Origin: Methylocaldum sp035627495
GTDB lineage: Bacteria > Pseudomonadota > Gammaproteobacteria > Methylococcales > Methylococcaceae
Direction: 5' to 3'
NCBI RefSeq assembly: GCF_035627495.1
Contig: NZ_DASPLO010000151.1
Coordinates: 1 to 64,000, forward strand
DNA: 64,000 nucleotides
Of this stretch, positions 17,855-28,814 are shown in pieces (the first letter of the stretch is position 1; the number at the start of each line of letters is the position of its first letter). Under the pieces are notes generated by a model. It was given only the letters and a program-made list of their open reading frames with translations. It searched no databases and had not been told where the DNA came from. The position numbers and the translations under genes are program-made.

Positions 17855-18580
17855 TTAAGTTTCAAGCACGATATTCTCGCCTTTTTCCAACAGCACCCAA
17901 TCCTGTCCGACAAGCGCCTGCAAAGGGCGAAACGAGTTTTTATAACTCATTTTTTGACAGCCGGATATCCAAAATCCGAGATACACCCAATCCAATCCCC
18001 TCCGCCTGGCCTCGTCCACTTGCCACAAAATGGCATAACTGCCCAGGCTACGCGCGGGTAAATCGGGATTGAAGAAGGTATAAACCGCTGATAGACCATC
18101 GGCCAAGTAGTCGGTCACCGCTACAGCCAGCAACTCATCCCCGCGCTTGAACTCGTAGAAACCGGTCTCCCCCCAACCGCACGCGAGAAAACGAAGGTAA
18201 TCCTCCGCCGAGGACTCGGCCATATGGCCGCCGGGATGCCGAGACCTTAGATAACGGATAAAGAGTCGGTAGTGCGGCTCCTCGAATCGGGCCGGTTTCA
18301 AAACAACCTTCAAATCGGCATTCCGTTGCTGAATTCGACGCTGTCCGCGATTTGGCTGAAACCGCGCCACAGGTATGCGGACCGATACACAGGCGGAGCA
18401 ATTCGGGCAGTGCGGGCGGTAAATCATGTCACCGCTCCGACGGAACCCCCTAGTGGCAAGCCAAGAATAAATGCCGCCATCCACCGCCTCCTGCGGTGAG
18501 ACATAAACCATCTGCGCCCGCCTCCCAGGCAGGTAATCACAATCATGCTCGTAGCTGACGTAAAGCGGTATCGATTTCAT
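17855..18580 (-). CDS. bpt: Aspartate/glutamate leucyltransferase (Bpt/ATE family)
   Basis: 241 residues. The N-terminal domain has the ATE Cys region YRPHCPNCSACVSVRIPV (about residues 53-70), and the C-terminal domain has YLGFWISGCQKMSYK, characteristic of Bpt. It adds Leu to proteins with N-terminal Asp or Glu, so that ClpS/ClpAP can recognise them. The ATG overlaps the aat stop by four bases. Together with aat, clpS and clpA it completes a bacterial N-degron pathway. Confidence 0.95.
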   Translation of the reverse strand: MKSIPLYVSYEHDCDYLPGRRAQMVYVSPQEAVDGGIYSWLATRGFRRSGDMIYRPHCPNCSACVSVRIPVARFQPNRGQRRIQQRNADLKVVLKPARFEEPHYRLFIRYLRSRHPGGHMAESSAEDYLRFLACGWGETGFYEFKRGDELLAVAVTDYLADGLSAVYTFFNPDLPARSLGSYAILWQVDEARRRGLDWVYLGFWISGCQKMSYKNSFRPLQALVGQDWVLLEKGENIVLET

Positions 18581-19281
18581 AGAGCCCCGCCCTCCGCTTT
18601 CCAGGCATCACCCGCCGCCGGCTGTTCGCAGTGGGTCTGCAACAACTTCACGAACTCCGAGCGCGGAATTTCTTCCGCCCCCAGACTGGCCAGGTGCCGG
18701 GTATAGACCTGGCAATCGATAAGCACATATCTCCAATCCTTCAAGCGGTTGCACGCGAAGGCGAAAGCGGCCTTGGAAGCATCGGTCACACAATGAAACA
18801 TGGATTCCCCGAAAAACACCCGCCCGACCGAAACTCCGTAAAGACCGCCCACGAGTTCCTCTCCCTGCCACGCTTCGAAGGAATGGGCCAGACCCAGTTT
18901 AAAAAGACTGGAATAAGCCCGCTTCATATCCTGCGTTATCCAAGTTCCACTCGCATAGTGCCGCGGCTCTGCACAGGCATCCACGACCCGGTTGAAGCAC
19001 ACGTCGAAGCTGAACCGAAATTCGCCGCGCTTGAGCCGCTTGCCGAGGCTCCGGGAAATCTTGATGTCATCAGGACGTAAAATCAGCCGGGGATCCGGCG
19101 ACCACCAGAGAATCGGCTCGTCTTTGCCGAACCACGGGAAAATGCCGCTCCGGTAAGCATTCACCAGCCTATGCGCAGACAGACAGCCGCCCACCGCCAA
19201 AAGTCCGTTGGGCTCGTCCAGAGCATTTTCCACGGGAGGAAACGGCTCATTTCGATCAAAAGGATTCAGAACGGTCAGCAT
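18577..19281 (-). CDS. aat: Leucyl/phenylalanyl-tRNA-protein transferase
   Basis: 234 residues from the ATG at 19281 (MLTVLNPFDRNEPFPPVENA). Family motifs: EPNGLLAVGG, RSGIFPWF, WWSPDPRLIL, ESMFHCVTDASK. It transfers Leu or Phe to N-terminal Lys/Arg, making N-degrons for ClpS. Its start lies inside the 3' end of the upstream GNAT-like gene (26-nt overlap), and its stop overlaps bpt. An earlier ATG at 19311 is possible but lacks family similarity. Confidence 0.95.
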   Translation of the reverse strand: MLTVLNPFDRNEPFPPVENALDEPNGLLAVGGCLSAHRLVNAYRSGIFPWFGKDEPILWWSPDPRLILRPDDIKISRSLGKRLKRGEFRFSFDVCFNRVVDACAEPRHYASGTWITQDMKRAYSSLFKLGLAHSFEAWQGEELVGGLYGVSVGRVFFGESMFHCVTDASKAAFAFACNRLKDWRYVLIDCQVYTRHLASLGAEEIPRSEFVKLLQTHCEQPAAGDAWKAEGGAL

Positions 19282-20446
19282 GGTCGAAAATTTTGAAAGG
19301 CGAGTGTGCATTTAGTTCCGACATATAGGCTCGGACGGAACGGCTCTCCCGCTCTAGAAAGTTTGCTATTAGGCCGTGAAATTCCACATTGGCCATCCAG
19401 TGGGCGGACCAGGTCTCGGTCGGCAAGAAACCACGGCTGACCTTATGTTCGCCCTGCGCACCGGGCTCAAAGCGATGCAGACCCGCCTCGATGCAATATT
19501 CGATTCCCTGATAGTAGCAAGCCTCGAAATGAAGCGCAGGCACATCCTCCGTACATCCCCAGTAACGGCCGTACAGCGCATCTCGACCCACGAGGAAAAA
19601 TGCGGCGCCGACGATACGTCCGCAACGCTCGGCGAGAACCAAAAGGATTTGCTCCCCTATCGTTGCGGCGATCGCTTCGAAAAACTCAAGGGTTAATACC
19701 GGGTAATTGCCGTGCTTGGCAAACGTGGACCGGTAAAGCTGATGCACCGTACGCCAGATTTCTGGCTGTACGCGATCGCCCCGGATTCGTCGAAGCTCCA
19801 CGCCGGTCTCCCTAACCTGCCGACGCTCCCGCTTCACTTCCTTACGCCTCTTAGCGGTAAAGCCCGACAAAAAATCTTCAAAGTCCCGATAGCCGCGATT
19901 TGCCCAGTGAAACTGGCAGCCGAGCCTTTTTAACACGCGCGGCGAATCGAGCAACACCCGGTCCCGTGTGAACAACCAATGGAGCGAGGAAACACCCGCA
20001 TCATGTGCCGCTTCGATCGCCAGCTCGACCACGGTCTCGGCCAAACCGTTCGAGTACCATTCGGGCGCGATCAGCAAGCGCGGCCCCGTGGCCGGAGTGA
20101 ACGGCGCGGCGACCACCAACTTCGGGTAATAGTCCATGCCGGCCCGCTCGTAGGCGTCCGCCCACGTCCAATCGAAAACGAACTCGCCGAACGAATTGAG
20201 TTTGAGATACATCGGCAGGGCCGCCACCAGGCCGTGTTCCGCATCCTCGACCAACAAATGGTAGGGAATCCAGCCGACATGCTTGCCCAGGCACCCGTTC
20301 TCTTCCAATGCAAGCAAGAATTCATGCCGCAGAAAGGGATAGGCGCCGTCAGTCAGCGCATTCCAGGCACCAGGCTCCACTGCGCCGATATGACGAATAA
20401 TGAGGGGCCTTAAGCCTACCGTATGCGTCTCGTCTCGAGCTCCCAT
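19256..20446 (-). CDS. GNAT-superfamily protein, peptidoglycan-biosynthesis/recognition type (COG3146)
   Basis: 396 residues. Two GNAT-like halves: an N-terminal region (WNALTDGAYPFLRHEFL near residue 28) and a C-terminal region with FTAKRRKEVKRERR and ALYGRYWGC. Proteins of this kind are annotated as peptidoglycan biosynthesis or FemX-like acyltransferases; substrate unknown. It overlaps aat and so is transcribed ahead of the N-degron genes. It is divergent from ettA (93 nt between start codons). Confidence 0.85.
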   Translation of the reverse strand: MGARDETHTVGLRPLIIRHIGAVEPGAWNALTDGAYPFLRHEFLLALEENGCLGKHVGWIPYHLLVEDAEHGLVAALPMYLKLNSFGEFVFDWTWADAYERAGMDYYPKLVVAAPFTPATGPRLLIAPEWYSNGLAETVVELAIEAAHDAGVSSLHWLFTRDRVLLDSPRVLKRLGCQFHWANRGYRDFEDFLSGFTAKRRKEVKRERRQVRETGVELRRIRGDRVQPEIWRTVHQLYRSTFAKHGNYPVLTLEFFEAIAATIGEQILLVLAERCGRIVGAAFFLVGRDALYGRYWGCTEDVPALHFEACYYQGIEYCIEAGLHRFEPGAQGEHKVSRGFLPTETWSAHWMANVEFHGLIANFLERESRSVRAYMSELNAHSPFKIFDHADRSESF

Positions 20447-20539
20447 CTCGCATCCTCAACAGTCAAAAGGTCGCATGCCGTGATCGATTCGCCGAACCAT
20501 GAAATAATAACGCCTTTCTGCCAACACAACCCTCTCATA

Positions 20540-22207
<1,668 letters not shown>

Positions 22208-22268
22208 GAGCTTGTGGATAAACCTGCTGCGCGGACTCGAACCCTCGCGGCGGTTTTCTCACAAGCTC
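22208..22268. terminator. Bidirectional hairpin between convergent ettA and GST genes
   Basis: GAGCTTGTG (22208-22216) pairs with CACAAGCTC (22260-22268). Inside it, AAACC-GC-CGCG pairs with CGCG-GC-GGTTTT around an 11-nt loop. The ettA stop directly precedes it, and the GST stop follows 22 nt later. T-tracts are short, so termination is likely but not certain. Confidence 0.5.
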
Positions 22269-22290
22269 GAATTCGGGGGCGGTAACGCGA

Positions 22291-22938
22291 TTATTTCTTT
22301 GCGAAGAAGGCTGACATGGCGGCGGCTCGATCCGCCGCCACTTTCTGAATGTGCGGACGGGATTCCATCAAGCTCATATAATCTGTGGCACCGGTGACTT
22401 TCTGCAAGAAATCCTCACCGTAAATCCGTTGAGTAGCCGATGATAATAAGCCGAAGCTGGGCCACAGCGCACAATCGGCCGCTGTGAATCGGTCGCCTGC
22501 AATATAGGGAGAAAACTTTGCGAGGCGATTGAACGCATCGATGCCCAAACCGATTTTTTCCCTGACCTCGGCTTTGGTTTCGTCGGAGACCGAACCGCCG
22601 AAGAAAGCCTCCCCGTACAGCCGTCGGGCGATAAGCTCCACGTTGAGCTCGAAGTGTTGGATCAACTCCCGGCACTTGGCCCGTTCGAACGGTTCCGCCG
22701 GATAAAGCGGATTTTGAGGAAAAGCCTCCTCCAAGTATTCGAGGATGACTTGCGATTCCGAAAGCGATCCATGATCGGTTAGCAGAAACGGAATTTTGCC
22801 CGCGGGCGAAAATTGCAGCACCGTTTCCGTTTGGCCTGGAGCAACCGTCTGCTCCTCGAATTCAATGCCCTTTTCCAGAAGGACTAACTTGACTTTGTTG
22901 TAGTAATTACTGATAGGAAAACCGCAAAGCCTTATCAT
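22291..22938 (-). CDS. Glutathione S-transferase family protein
   Basis: 215 residues from ATG 22938, preceded by GGGAG 8 nt upstream; the longer frame to 23031 has no family similarity. The N-terminal thioredoxin-like domain (MIRLCGFPISNYYNKVKLVL, then GKIPFL and LSESQVILEYLEE) is followed by an all-alpha domain (about 85-205) with the FTAADCALWP motif of GSTs. Substrate and physiological role are unknown. It is divergent from the helicase gene (93 nt between starts). Confidence 0.9.
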   Translation of the reverse strand: MIRLCGFPISNYYNKVKLVLLEKGIEFEEQTVAPGQTETVLQFSPAGKIPFLLTDHGSLSESQVILEYLEEAFPQNPLYPAEPFERAKCRELIQHFELNVELIARRLYGEAFFGGSVSDETKAEVREKIGLGIDAFNRLAKFSPYIAGDRFTAADCALWPSFGLLSSATQRIYGEDFLQKVTGATDYMSLMESRPHIQKVAADRAAAMSAFFAKK

Positions 22939-23031
22939 AAGTAATCTCCCGAGTTTAATAGCCGGAATGCCGATCTTAGAAAGAAACGGCATCCTGCGCC
23001 AATCATCTTTCCAACGACCTTTATCTAACAC

Positions 23032-24783
23032 ATGACATCATCCAATTCCGTTACATCTTTCGAACAATTGGCCATTTCCCAGCCTATCTTGCAGGCGCTC
23101 CGGGAGATCGGTTACGAAGCCCCGTCGCCCATTCAAGCCCAGAGCATTCCTCATTTATTGGACGGGCGGGATTTGCTGGGACAAGCCCAGACCGGCACCG
23201 GCAAGACCGCGGCCTTCGCGATCCCGATTCTGACCCGCATTGACCTGTCCCGGCGCATACCGCAGGCCCTGGTGCTCGCCCCCACCCGCGAACTGGCCAT
23301 TCAAGTCGCCGAGGCGTTTCAAACCTACGCCCGCCATCTCGAAGGCTTTCATATCCTGCCCGTTTACGGCGGCCAGGGTATGGGAACGCAGCTGCGGCAA
23401 CTCGCTCGCGGCGTCCACATTATCGTGGGTACGCCGGGCCGGGTGATGGATCATCTCCGCCGCGGAACCTTGTCCCTGGATAATTTGAGCACATTGGTTC
23501 TCGACGAAGCGGACGAGATGCTGCGCATGGGCTTCATCGAGGACGTGGAATGGATCCTGGAACAGATTCCGGCCACGCGTCAGATAGCCCTCTTTTCGGC
23601 CACCATGCCTGCCGTCATCCGCAAAATCGCCGACCGGCATCTCAACAATGCGGCGGAGATCAAGATCAAGGCCAAGACCGCCACCGTCGAAGCTATCAGC
23701 CAACAGTACTGGCTGGTCTCCGGAGTGCAAAAACTGGAAGCCCTGACCCGCATCCTCGATGCGGAAGACTTCGACGCCATGCTTATCTTCGTCCGCACCA
23801 AGACCGAAACAATGGAACTGGCCGAGAAACTGGAAGCGCGTGGATACGAAGCCGCCGCATTGAACGGCGACATGAGCCAGGTTCTGCGCGAAAAAGTTGT
23901 CGACCGCCTGAAGAAGAATGCCCTGGACATCGTGGTGGCCACCGACGTCGCCGCCCGCGGGCTGGACGTGGAGCGCATCACGCACGTGGTGAATTACGAT
24001 ATTCCCTACGACACCGAGGCCTACATTCACCGCATCGGGCGCACCGGGCGAGCCGGGCGGAAAGGCACAGCCATCCTGTTCGTCGCCCCGCGCGAAAGAC
24101 GGATGCTCCGCGCCATCGAGCAAACCACCCGGCAACCCATACAGCAAATGCGGCTGCCGACCCTGCAGGACATCGCCGATCGCCGTATCGAGCAATTCAA
24201 GGCGCAACTGGTTCAGACCCTGGACGACCAGGATGTGGGCTTTTACCGCGAGCTGGTGGACAAATTAGTCGCCGAAGAAATCGGCGATGCCGCTGACATC
24301 GCCGCCGCTCTCGCCTATCTCATGCACCGCGAACGTCCTTTGGAGGCATCCGAAGAACAGGCGCCGCCTGCGCCGCGGGAACAGAACCGCGAACGCCCTT
24401 GGGAAAAGCGGCCGGAAGGAGCAAAACAGCGCTATAGCATCGACGTGGGCCGGGAGCATGGAGTGCAGCCCAAGGACATCGTCGGCGCCATCGCCAACGA
24501 AACAGGGCTCTCCGCCAGGCTGATCGGGCAGATCAAGCTATTCGACACCTACAGCACGGTGGAGCTTCCGGTCGATCTTCCGGACGATTTCTTCAAGCTT
24601 CTGAAGAAAACCTGGGTAAGAAACCAACGCCTCAACCTACAACTGCTCGAAAGCGGCGATAGGCAACCGAGCAGAATACCCAAAAAGGCGGCTAAACCGG
24701 CCGAACGCAAATTCGGAAAACCAAAAGCCTCGGGACAAGACAAACCCGCAGCAAAAGGTCGACCCAAAAAAGATCGGCCATAG
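23032..24783 (+). CDS. deaD: DEAD-box ATP-dependent RNA helicase, DeaD/CsdA type
   Basis: 583 residues. Helicase motifs in order: AQTGTGKTA (I), PTRELA (Ia), DEAD (II), SAT (III), and HRIGRTGRAGRKG (VI). After the core comes a linker, an RNA-binding DbpA/CsdA-like domain (about 465-540) with RYSIDVGREHGV and LPDDFFKLLKK, then a Lys/Arg-rich tail. It unwinds structured RNA in ribosome assembly and cold growth. The downstream ATPase gene starts 15 nt after its stop. Confidence 0.93.
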   Translation: MTSSNSVTSFEQLAISQPILQALREIGYEAPSPIQAQSIPHLLDGRDLLGQAQTGTGKTAAFAIPILTRIDLSRRIPQALVLAPTRELAIQVAEAFQTYARHLEGFHILPVYGGQGMGTQLRQLARGVHIIVGTPGRVMDHLRRGTLSLDNLSTLVLDEADEMLRMGFIEDVEWILEQIPATRQIALFSATMPAVIRKIADRHLNNAAEIKIKAKTATVEAISQQYWLVSGVQKLEALTRILDAEDFDAMLIFVRTKTETMELAEKLEARGYEAAALNGDMSQVLREKVVDRLKKNALDIVVATDVAARGLDVERITHVVNYDIPYDTEAYIHRIGRTGRAGRKGTAILFVAPRERRMLRAIEQTTRQPIQQMRLPTLQDIADRRIEQFKAQLVQTLDDQDVGFYRELVDKLVAEEIGDAADIAAALAYLMHRERPLEASEEQAPPAPREQNRERPWEKRPEGAKQRYSIDVGREHGVQPKDIVGAIANETGLSARLIGQIKLFDTYSTVELPVDLPDDFFKLLKKTWVRNQRLNLQLLESGDRQPSRIPKKAAKPAERKFGKPKASGQDKPAAKGRPKKDRP

Positions 24784-24798
24784 ATCGACCATTCGCCT

Positions 24799-25668
24799 AT
24801 GGAAACACTCGTGCAACTGGTCGCCAGGGCGTCCGAACTGCTCGATCGGCTCGAAAGACGGATGCCTTCCGCGCCGGCGGAACCGGACTGGGCCGGCGCC
24901 ATCGCCTTCCGTTGGCGCGGCGCCGGCCATCCGAGCCCCTTGCAGCCTATCCGAAGCCCTCACCGGCTGGAGCTGGCCGACATCTTATGCGTCGATCGGC
25001 AGAAGCGCGAGCTCGACCGCAACACCCGGCAATTCATCAAAGGATTGCCGGCCAACAATGCCCTGCTCTCAGGCTCGAAGGGCACGGGCAAATCATCGCT
25101 TATCAAAGCTCTTCTCAACGAATATGCCGCCCAAGGGCTACGGGTCATCGAGGTGGATCGACAGCATTTGGTCGAATTGCCGGACATCCTGGATCTGCTC
25201 TACCCGCGACTGGAAAAGTTCATTCTGTTCAGCGACGATCTTTCGTTCGAAGCGGACGACGCCGGCTACAAGGCCCTGAAGTCCACGCTGGAAGGCTCGT
25301 TCAGCGCACCGCCGGCGAATGTGTTGATCTACGCCACCTCGAACCGGCGGCACCTGCTACCCGAGTACCACGAGGAAAACCTGCAGGCTCGCCATATCGA
25401 GGGCGAAATCCATCAGGACGAAGCGGTGGAGGAAAAGATCTCGCTGTCGGAACGATTCGGCTTGTGGCTGTCCTTTTATCCGTTCACCCAGGATCAATAT
25501 CTGGACATCGTCCGGTACTGGCTGAACAAGCTTCAAACACCCTCGGACGACTGGGAAACCATACGCGCCGAAGCCCTGCGTTTCGCCCTCCAACGCGGCT
25601 CCCGCAGCGGCCGGGTCGCCTGGCAGTTCGCGAAGGATTGGAGCGGACGTATGCAACTTAAAATGTGA
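24799..25668 (+). CDS. DUF815-type ATP-binding protein
   Basis: 289 residues. A helical N-terminus (METLVQLVARASELLDRL) precedes an AAA-like ATPase: Walker A GSKGTGKSSL (about 97-106), then VIEVDRQHLVELPDILDLL, acidic Walker B-like FILFSDDLSFE, and a later segment IYATSNRRHLLPEYH. This is the conserved DUF815 arrangement; its cellular role is not established. It is probably co-transcribed with deaD (15-nt gap). Confidence 0.9.
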   Translation: METLVQLVARASELLDRLERRMPSAPAEPDWAGAIAFRWRGAGHPSPLQPIRSPHRLELADILCVDRQKRELDRNTRQFIKGLPANNALLSGSKGTGKSSLIKALLNEYAAQGLRVIEVDRQHLVELPDILDLLYPRLEKFILFSDDLSFEADDAGYKALKSTLEGSFSAPPANVLIYATSNRRHLLPEYHEENLQARHIEGEIHQDEAVEEKISLSERFGLWLSFYPFTQDQYLDIVRYWLNKLQTPSDDWETIRAEALRFALQRGSRSGRVAWQFAKDWSGRMQLKM

Positions 25669-25743
25669 GACAAGTCTTTCAGCGGATGGCAAGGACTTGC
25701 AGCCAAAATAACGCGCCAGAACAGAAACAACGGCTGGGAAGCT

Positions 25744-25998
25744 CTAAGGGCTTGTCGCCTTCTCCAGCCACCGTAAATAGGTCAGCGCGTAATCACGGGT
25801 TTCCCCGCACATCTCGGGTGCCGGCCGAAGACCGGAACAGCAGGCGGGCCGCTCAGGATGCCCCCAGATGGCGCAACGGAAATCATCGGTCAGATGGATA
25901 CAGCGAACGCCGGCCGGCTTGCCCTCGGGCATGCCGGGAATGGGGCTGGAAATGGATATGGCGATGCAGCAGGCGCCGCATCCGGCCCGGCATTCCAT
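25744..25998 (-). CDS. Small cysteine-cluster protein (YkgJ family)
   Basis: 84 residues with eight Cys, four of them in the first eleven residues (MECRAGCGACCIA), and a later C-W-rich part (RCAIWGHPERPACC). This matches the YkgJ/UPF0153 family, thought to bind zinc or an iron-sulfur cluster. The function is unknown. The start lies four bases after the HIT gene stop (26003), so it is coupled to it. Confidence 0.88.
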   Translation of the reverse strand: MECRAGCGACCIAISISSPIPGMPEGKPAGVRCIHLTDDFRCAIWGHPERPACCSGLRPAPEMCGETRDYALTYLRWLEKATSP

Positions 25999-26002
25999 AA
26001 CC

Positions 26003-26425
26003 TCAGTCGAAAAAGAAAAAATCGTGTAAAGACGCGACCTTGAGCTTTTGCTTGATCTCGTTCAAAGCAAACTCGCCATAAGGCAGTGGATCGTAGCGGC
26101 CCCAGATCGGGCCGGGCCAAGCCGGGTCACCTCGATAGCGCACCACATGATGAAGATGAAGCTGGGGCACCAGATTGCCGATAGCGGCGATATTCATTTT
26201 ATCCGCCTCGAATAGCTCCGCCAGGGTACGGGAGAGACAAGACGATTCCTGCATGAGCCGTACTTGATCCCCGGCCCCCAACTGATAAATCTCGCTGATA
26301 TCATTCCGCTCCGGAACGAGGATGAACCACGGATAGCGGCTCTCATTCATCAACAAAAGCCGACACAGCGGGAACCGGCCCAACTGAATACAATCCTGCG
26401 ACAAACGAGGGTGCAATTCGAACAT
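26003..26425 (-). CDS. HIT-domain protein
   Basis: 140 residues from the ATG at 26425 (MFELHPRLSQDCIQLG). The frame extends upstream to 26770 into the flippase-like gene, but without similarity. The HIT motif is NLVPQLHLHHVV, a histidine triad. The start follows the 26434 stop by 8 nt. Proteins of this family act on nucleoside phosphate conjugates such as Ap4A; the exact substrate here is unknown. Confidence 0.88.
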   Translation of the reverse strand: MFELHPRLSQDCIQLGRFPLCRLLLMNESRYPWFILVPERNDISEIYQLGAGDQVRLMQESSCLSRTLAELFEADKMNIAAIGNLVPQLHLHHVVRYRGDPAWPGPIWGRYDPLPYGEFALNEIKQKLKVASLHDFFFFD

Positions 26426-26433
26426 GCGTACGC

Positions 26434-27540
26434 TCAATCGATATGGACCTGCGGATGTCGGACGTCGGCGCCATACACGCGCTTGACCCAACGCGTCATT
26501 ACCGGCAAGCCGATGATCAAATATGGGTAATAGCTGATCAGCCGCCACAGAACGGCCAAGGTCAGCGCCGCGCCTGCCGGAACGAAATCCCCGAACAACC
26601 AGGAAAAACCGAGTTCGGCGATACCGGCGCTGCCGGGTGTTGGCGAAAGAACCATGATAATCCATAAGACCGCTTGCCGACCGATGGCGAGCAGATGGTC
26701 GACCAAGCTCATGGGCATTGGGGAAAAGGCCGCGAGGACGCAGTTCAAAACCAGGTATCGGCCGATCCACGCAATCGACGTCGCCAGCCAGACCTGAAAC
26801 CAGAAGACTGATTTCCTATCCCGCAAATCGCGAGAGGCGGTGAGCAAGTCATTGACCATGTGCAAGCCTCGCGAGCGCCAGCGCCGGAGCATCGGCAGCA
26901 TAAACAGCCGGGTCAACCACCAATTGATCCAATGCGGAGCCACGAGCAGCGCCGCGATCAGCAGCACCAAGTAAACGACCAGCCCACCCCACGCCACCCA
27001 AAACCCGGCCATCATACTGGTTCCCAGCAGTTCCGATCTGATGTAGTGCAAGGGCGCAAAAATATCGGCTTGTGGAACAAACAGGCTCGCAAAGAAAGGA
27101 AGCGAGGTATAGAACACCTGATCAAGAAAGACCGTGGTAAATACGATGGCGGTACTGCGACCGATGCTGATCCGTTCTTTGACCAGCATGAATACCGCCA
27201 CCGCCGCCCCGCCGACCATGGACGGCGAAACCGCGGCGAAGAAATCCCAAAGCAGGATTATTTCGAAGCAAGCTCGCCACTCCAGCTTGCGGTCGGTGAG
27301 GATCCGCAATTGCCACATGTAGCCGAAATCGCGCAGGACCATCATGAGAAGGGCGAGAGCGATCCAGAACATCGAACGCGAAGTCCACGCGATGCGGTCG
27401 AGCACCTCGTCGATCGGAAGGCCGTTCTTGACCAATTCGCCATACAGCGTATAGCCGACGATGCCCAACCCGAAAGCGACCGGTAATAGGATTCGACCGG
27501 GACTGAACTGCTTAAGAACGTCGAACGTCTTCGCGGCCAT
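26434..27540 (-). CDS. Lysylphosphatidylglycerol synthase TM-region family membrane protein
   Basis: 368 residues with about eight transmembrane segments (for example LLPVAFGLGIVGYTLYG and VYLVLLIAALLVAP). The conserved family motif PTPGSAGIAE (about residue 308) is intact. Homologues are the transmembrane part of MprF or related AglD-type proteins and take part in lipid or glycolipid handling at the cytoplasmic membrane. There is no lysyl-transferase domain. It is first in a run with the HIT and YkgJ genes. Confidence 0.88.
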   Translation of the reverse strand: MAAKTFDVLKQFSPGRILLPVAFGLGIVGYTLYGELVKNGLPIDEVLDRIAWTSRSMFWIALALLMMVLRDFGYMWQLRILTDRKLEWRACFEIILLWDFFAAVSPSMVGGAAVAVFMLVKERISIGRSTAIVFTTVFLDQVFYTSLPFFASLFVPQADIFAPLHYIRSELLGTSMMAGFWVAWGGLVVYLVLLIAALLVAPHWINWWLTRLFMLPMLRRWRSRGLHMVNDLLTASRDLRDRKSVFWFQVWLATSIAWIGRYLVLNCVLAAFSPMPMSLVDHLLAIGRQAVLWIIMVLSPTPGSAGIAELGFSWLFGDFVPAGAALTLAVLWRLISYYPYLIIGLPVMTRWVKRVYGADVRHPQVHID

Positions 27541-27577
27541 TCCTATCCACGTGAAAGTGATGATCCGGTATTATCAG

Positions 27578-28612
27578 TTATGAATGCGACTTGCGCGTGA
27601 CAAACATTGCATCGCCGTAACTGAAAAACCGGTATTTGCGCTCCACGGCATGCCGATAAGCCGCCAGAACTTCTGAATAACCGGCAAAGGCGCACACTAA
27701 GGTCAACAAAGTGGATTCCGGAAGGTGAAAGTTGGTAACCATGGCATCGACACAGCGAAAGCGGAAGCCCGGACGAATAAACAAATTCGTCTCGCCTTTG
27801 TAAGGGGCCAGGAAGCCTCCAACCGACGCCGACTCCAACGTCCTCACCACGGTGGTTCCAACGGCAATTACGCGCCCTCCGCGCTGCCGGACTTCGTTAA
27901 TCTTTTCCACTACGTTCGCATCGACCTCGCAGCGCTCCGAATGCATCTTGTGTTCATCCAACTCATCCACCCGCAAGGGCTGAAATGTGCCGCTGCCCAC
28001 ATGCAGCGTCACGAAAGCCCGCTCGACGCCCTTTGTCGCCAAACGCTCGAACATCGCTTCATCGAAATGCAGCCCGGCCGTGGGTGCCGCCACGGCGCCG
28101 GATTGCTTCGCAAATACCGTTTGATAACGCTCCCAGTCGGACACAGAATCGGGACGATCGATATAGGGCGGCAGAGGAATATGCCCAACGGCGCTCAGAA
28201 CCTCATCGATGGTTTGATCGTCGAGAACCGTCAGCAGAAACAAATCGTCTTGCCGTCCTTGAACCAAGCACCGAAAACCACCGTCCAGAAGGATTTCAGA
28301 TCCCGCTTTCGGAACCTTGCTCGCGCGTACATGAGCCAAGCCCGTACTCGAATCGAGCACCCGTTCGATCAAGATCTCCACCCTGCCCCCGGATGCTTTA
28401 TGCCCGAACAGACGCGCAGGCATTACTTTCGTGTCGTTAAAGACCAGAAGATCGCCCGGATGGACCAGATCGGGCAGTTCGATAAACATACGATCGTCAA
28501 TTTCTCCGGTCGTTCCATCCAAACACAGCAACCGACTGGCGCTCCGCTCTAATAAAGGATGTTGGGCGATCAGATCTTCGGGAAGTTCAAAAAAGAAATC
28601 ACTTTTGCGCAT
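27578..28612 (-). CDS. queA: S-adenosylmethionine:tRNA ribosyltransferase-isomerase QueA
   Basis: 344 residues, the normal length. It transfers the ribosyl part of S-adenosylmethionine to preQ1 in tRNA, making epoxyqueuosine. Motifs include MRKSDFFFELPEDLIAQ at the start, VFNDTKVMPARL, GAVAAPTAGLHFDE and VGTTVVRTLE. It is divergent from tRNA-Leu (82 nt apart). Confidence 0.97.
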   Translation of the reverse strand: MRKSDFFFELPEDLIAQHPLLERSASRLLCLDGTTGEIDDRMFIELPDLVHPGDLLVFNDTKVMPARLFGHKASGGRVEILIERVLDSSTGLAHVRASKVPKAGSEILLDGGFRCLVQGRQDDLFLLTVLDDQTIDEVLSAVGHIPLPPYIDRPDSVSDWERYQTVFAKQSGAVAAPTAGLHFDEAMFERLATKGVERAFVTLHVGSGTFQPLRVDELDEHKMHSERCEVDANVVEKINEVRQRGGRVIAVGTTVVRTLESASVGGFLAPYKGETNLFIRPGFRFRCVDAMVTNFHLPESTLLTLVCAFAGYSEVLAAYRHAVERKYRFFSYGDAMFVTRKSHS

Positions 28613-28651
28613 CCTGAGATGGTATCAATCGGCGGATAAGAGTGCAGTATC

Positions 28652-28680
28652 TGGTTTTTCAAAACAGTTTTCTTTATAAT
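28652..28680 (+). promoter_or_regulatory. Promoter of tRNA-Leu
   Basis: A consensus -10 TATAAT (28675-28680) lies 14 nt upstream of the tRNA 5' end. The -35 (around 28652-28657, TGGTTT) is poor. A GC-rich discriminator is not seen. The position fits a short tRNA leader. Confidence 0.65.
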
Positions 28681-28694
28681 TCGGTTGCTTTCAC

Positions 28695-28781
28695 GCCGGG
28701 GTGGCGAAACTGGTAGACGCGCCAGACTCAAAATCTGGTTGGGGAAACCCAGTGTCGGTTCGATTCCGACCCTCGGCACCA
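28695..28781 (+). tRNA. tRNA-Leu (anticodon CAA)
   Basis: 87 nt including the encoded CCA. The acceptor stem GCCGGGG pairs with CCTCGGC (one G-U). The anticodon stem CCAGA/TCTGG holds the loop CTCAAAA, so the anticodon is CAA (reads UUG). A long variable arm follows, as expected for tRNA-Leu, and the T arm GTCGGTTCGATTCCGAC is complete. A terminator lies 34 nt downstream, so it appears to be a single-gene transcript. A decayed integrase lies about 1 kb downstream. Confidence 0.97.
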
Positions 28782-28814
28782 TTTCGACTTCCGACTGTTT
28801 CCGAGGAAGTCCAG

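Noticed and set aside
17576..17860. tRNA gene (E. coli serW position) near infA
   Set aside because: No cloverleaf in the spacer; infA ends 3 nt from clpA.
23155..24207. Long antisense frame (350 codons) inside the helicase gene
   Set aside because: Mirror of a GC-rich coding region; no domain, no ribosome-binding site, and the helicase frame is certain.
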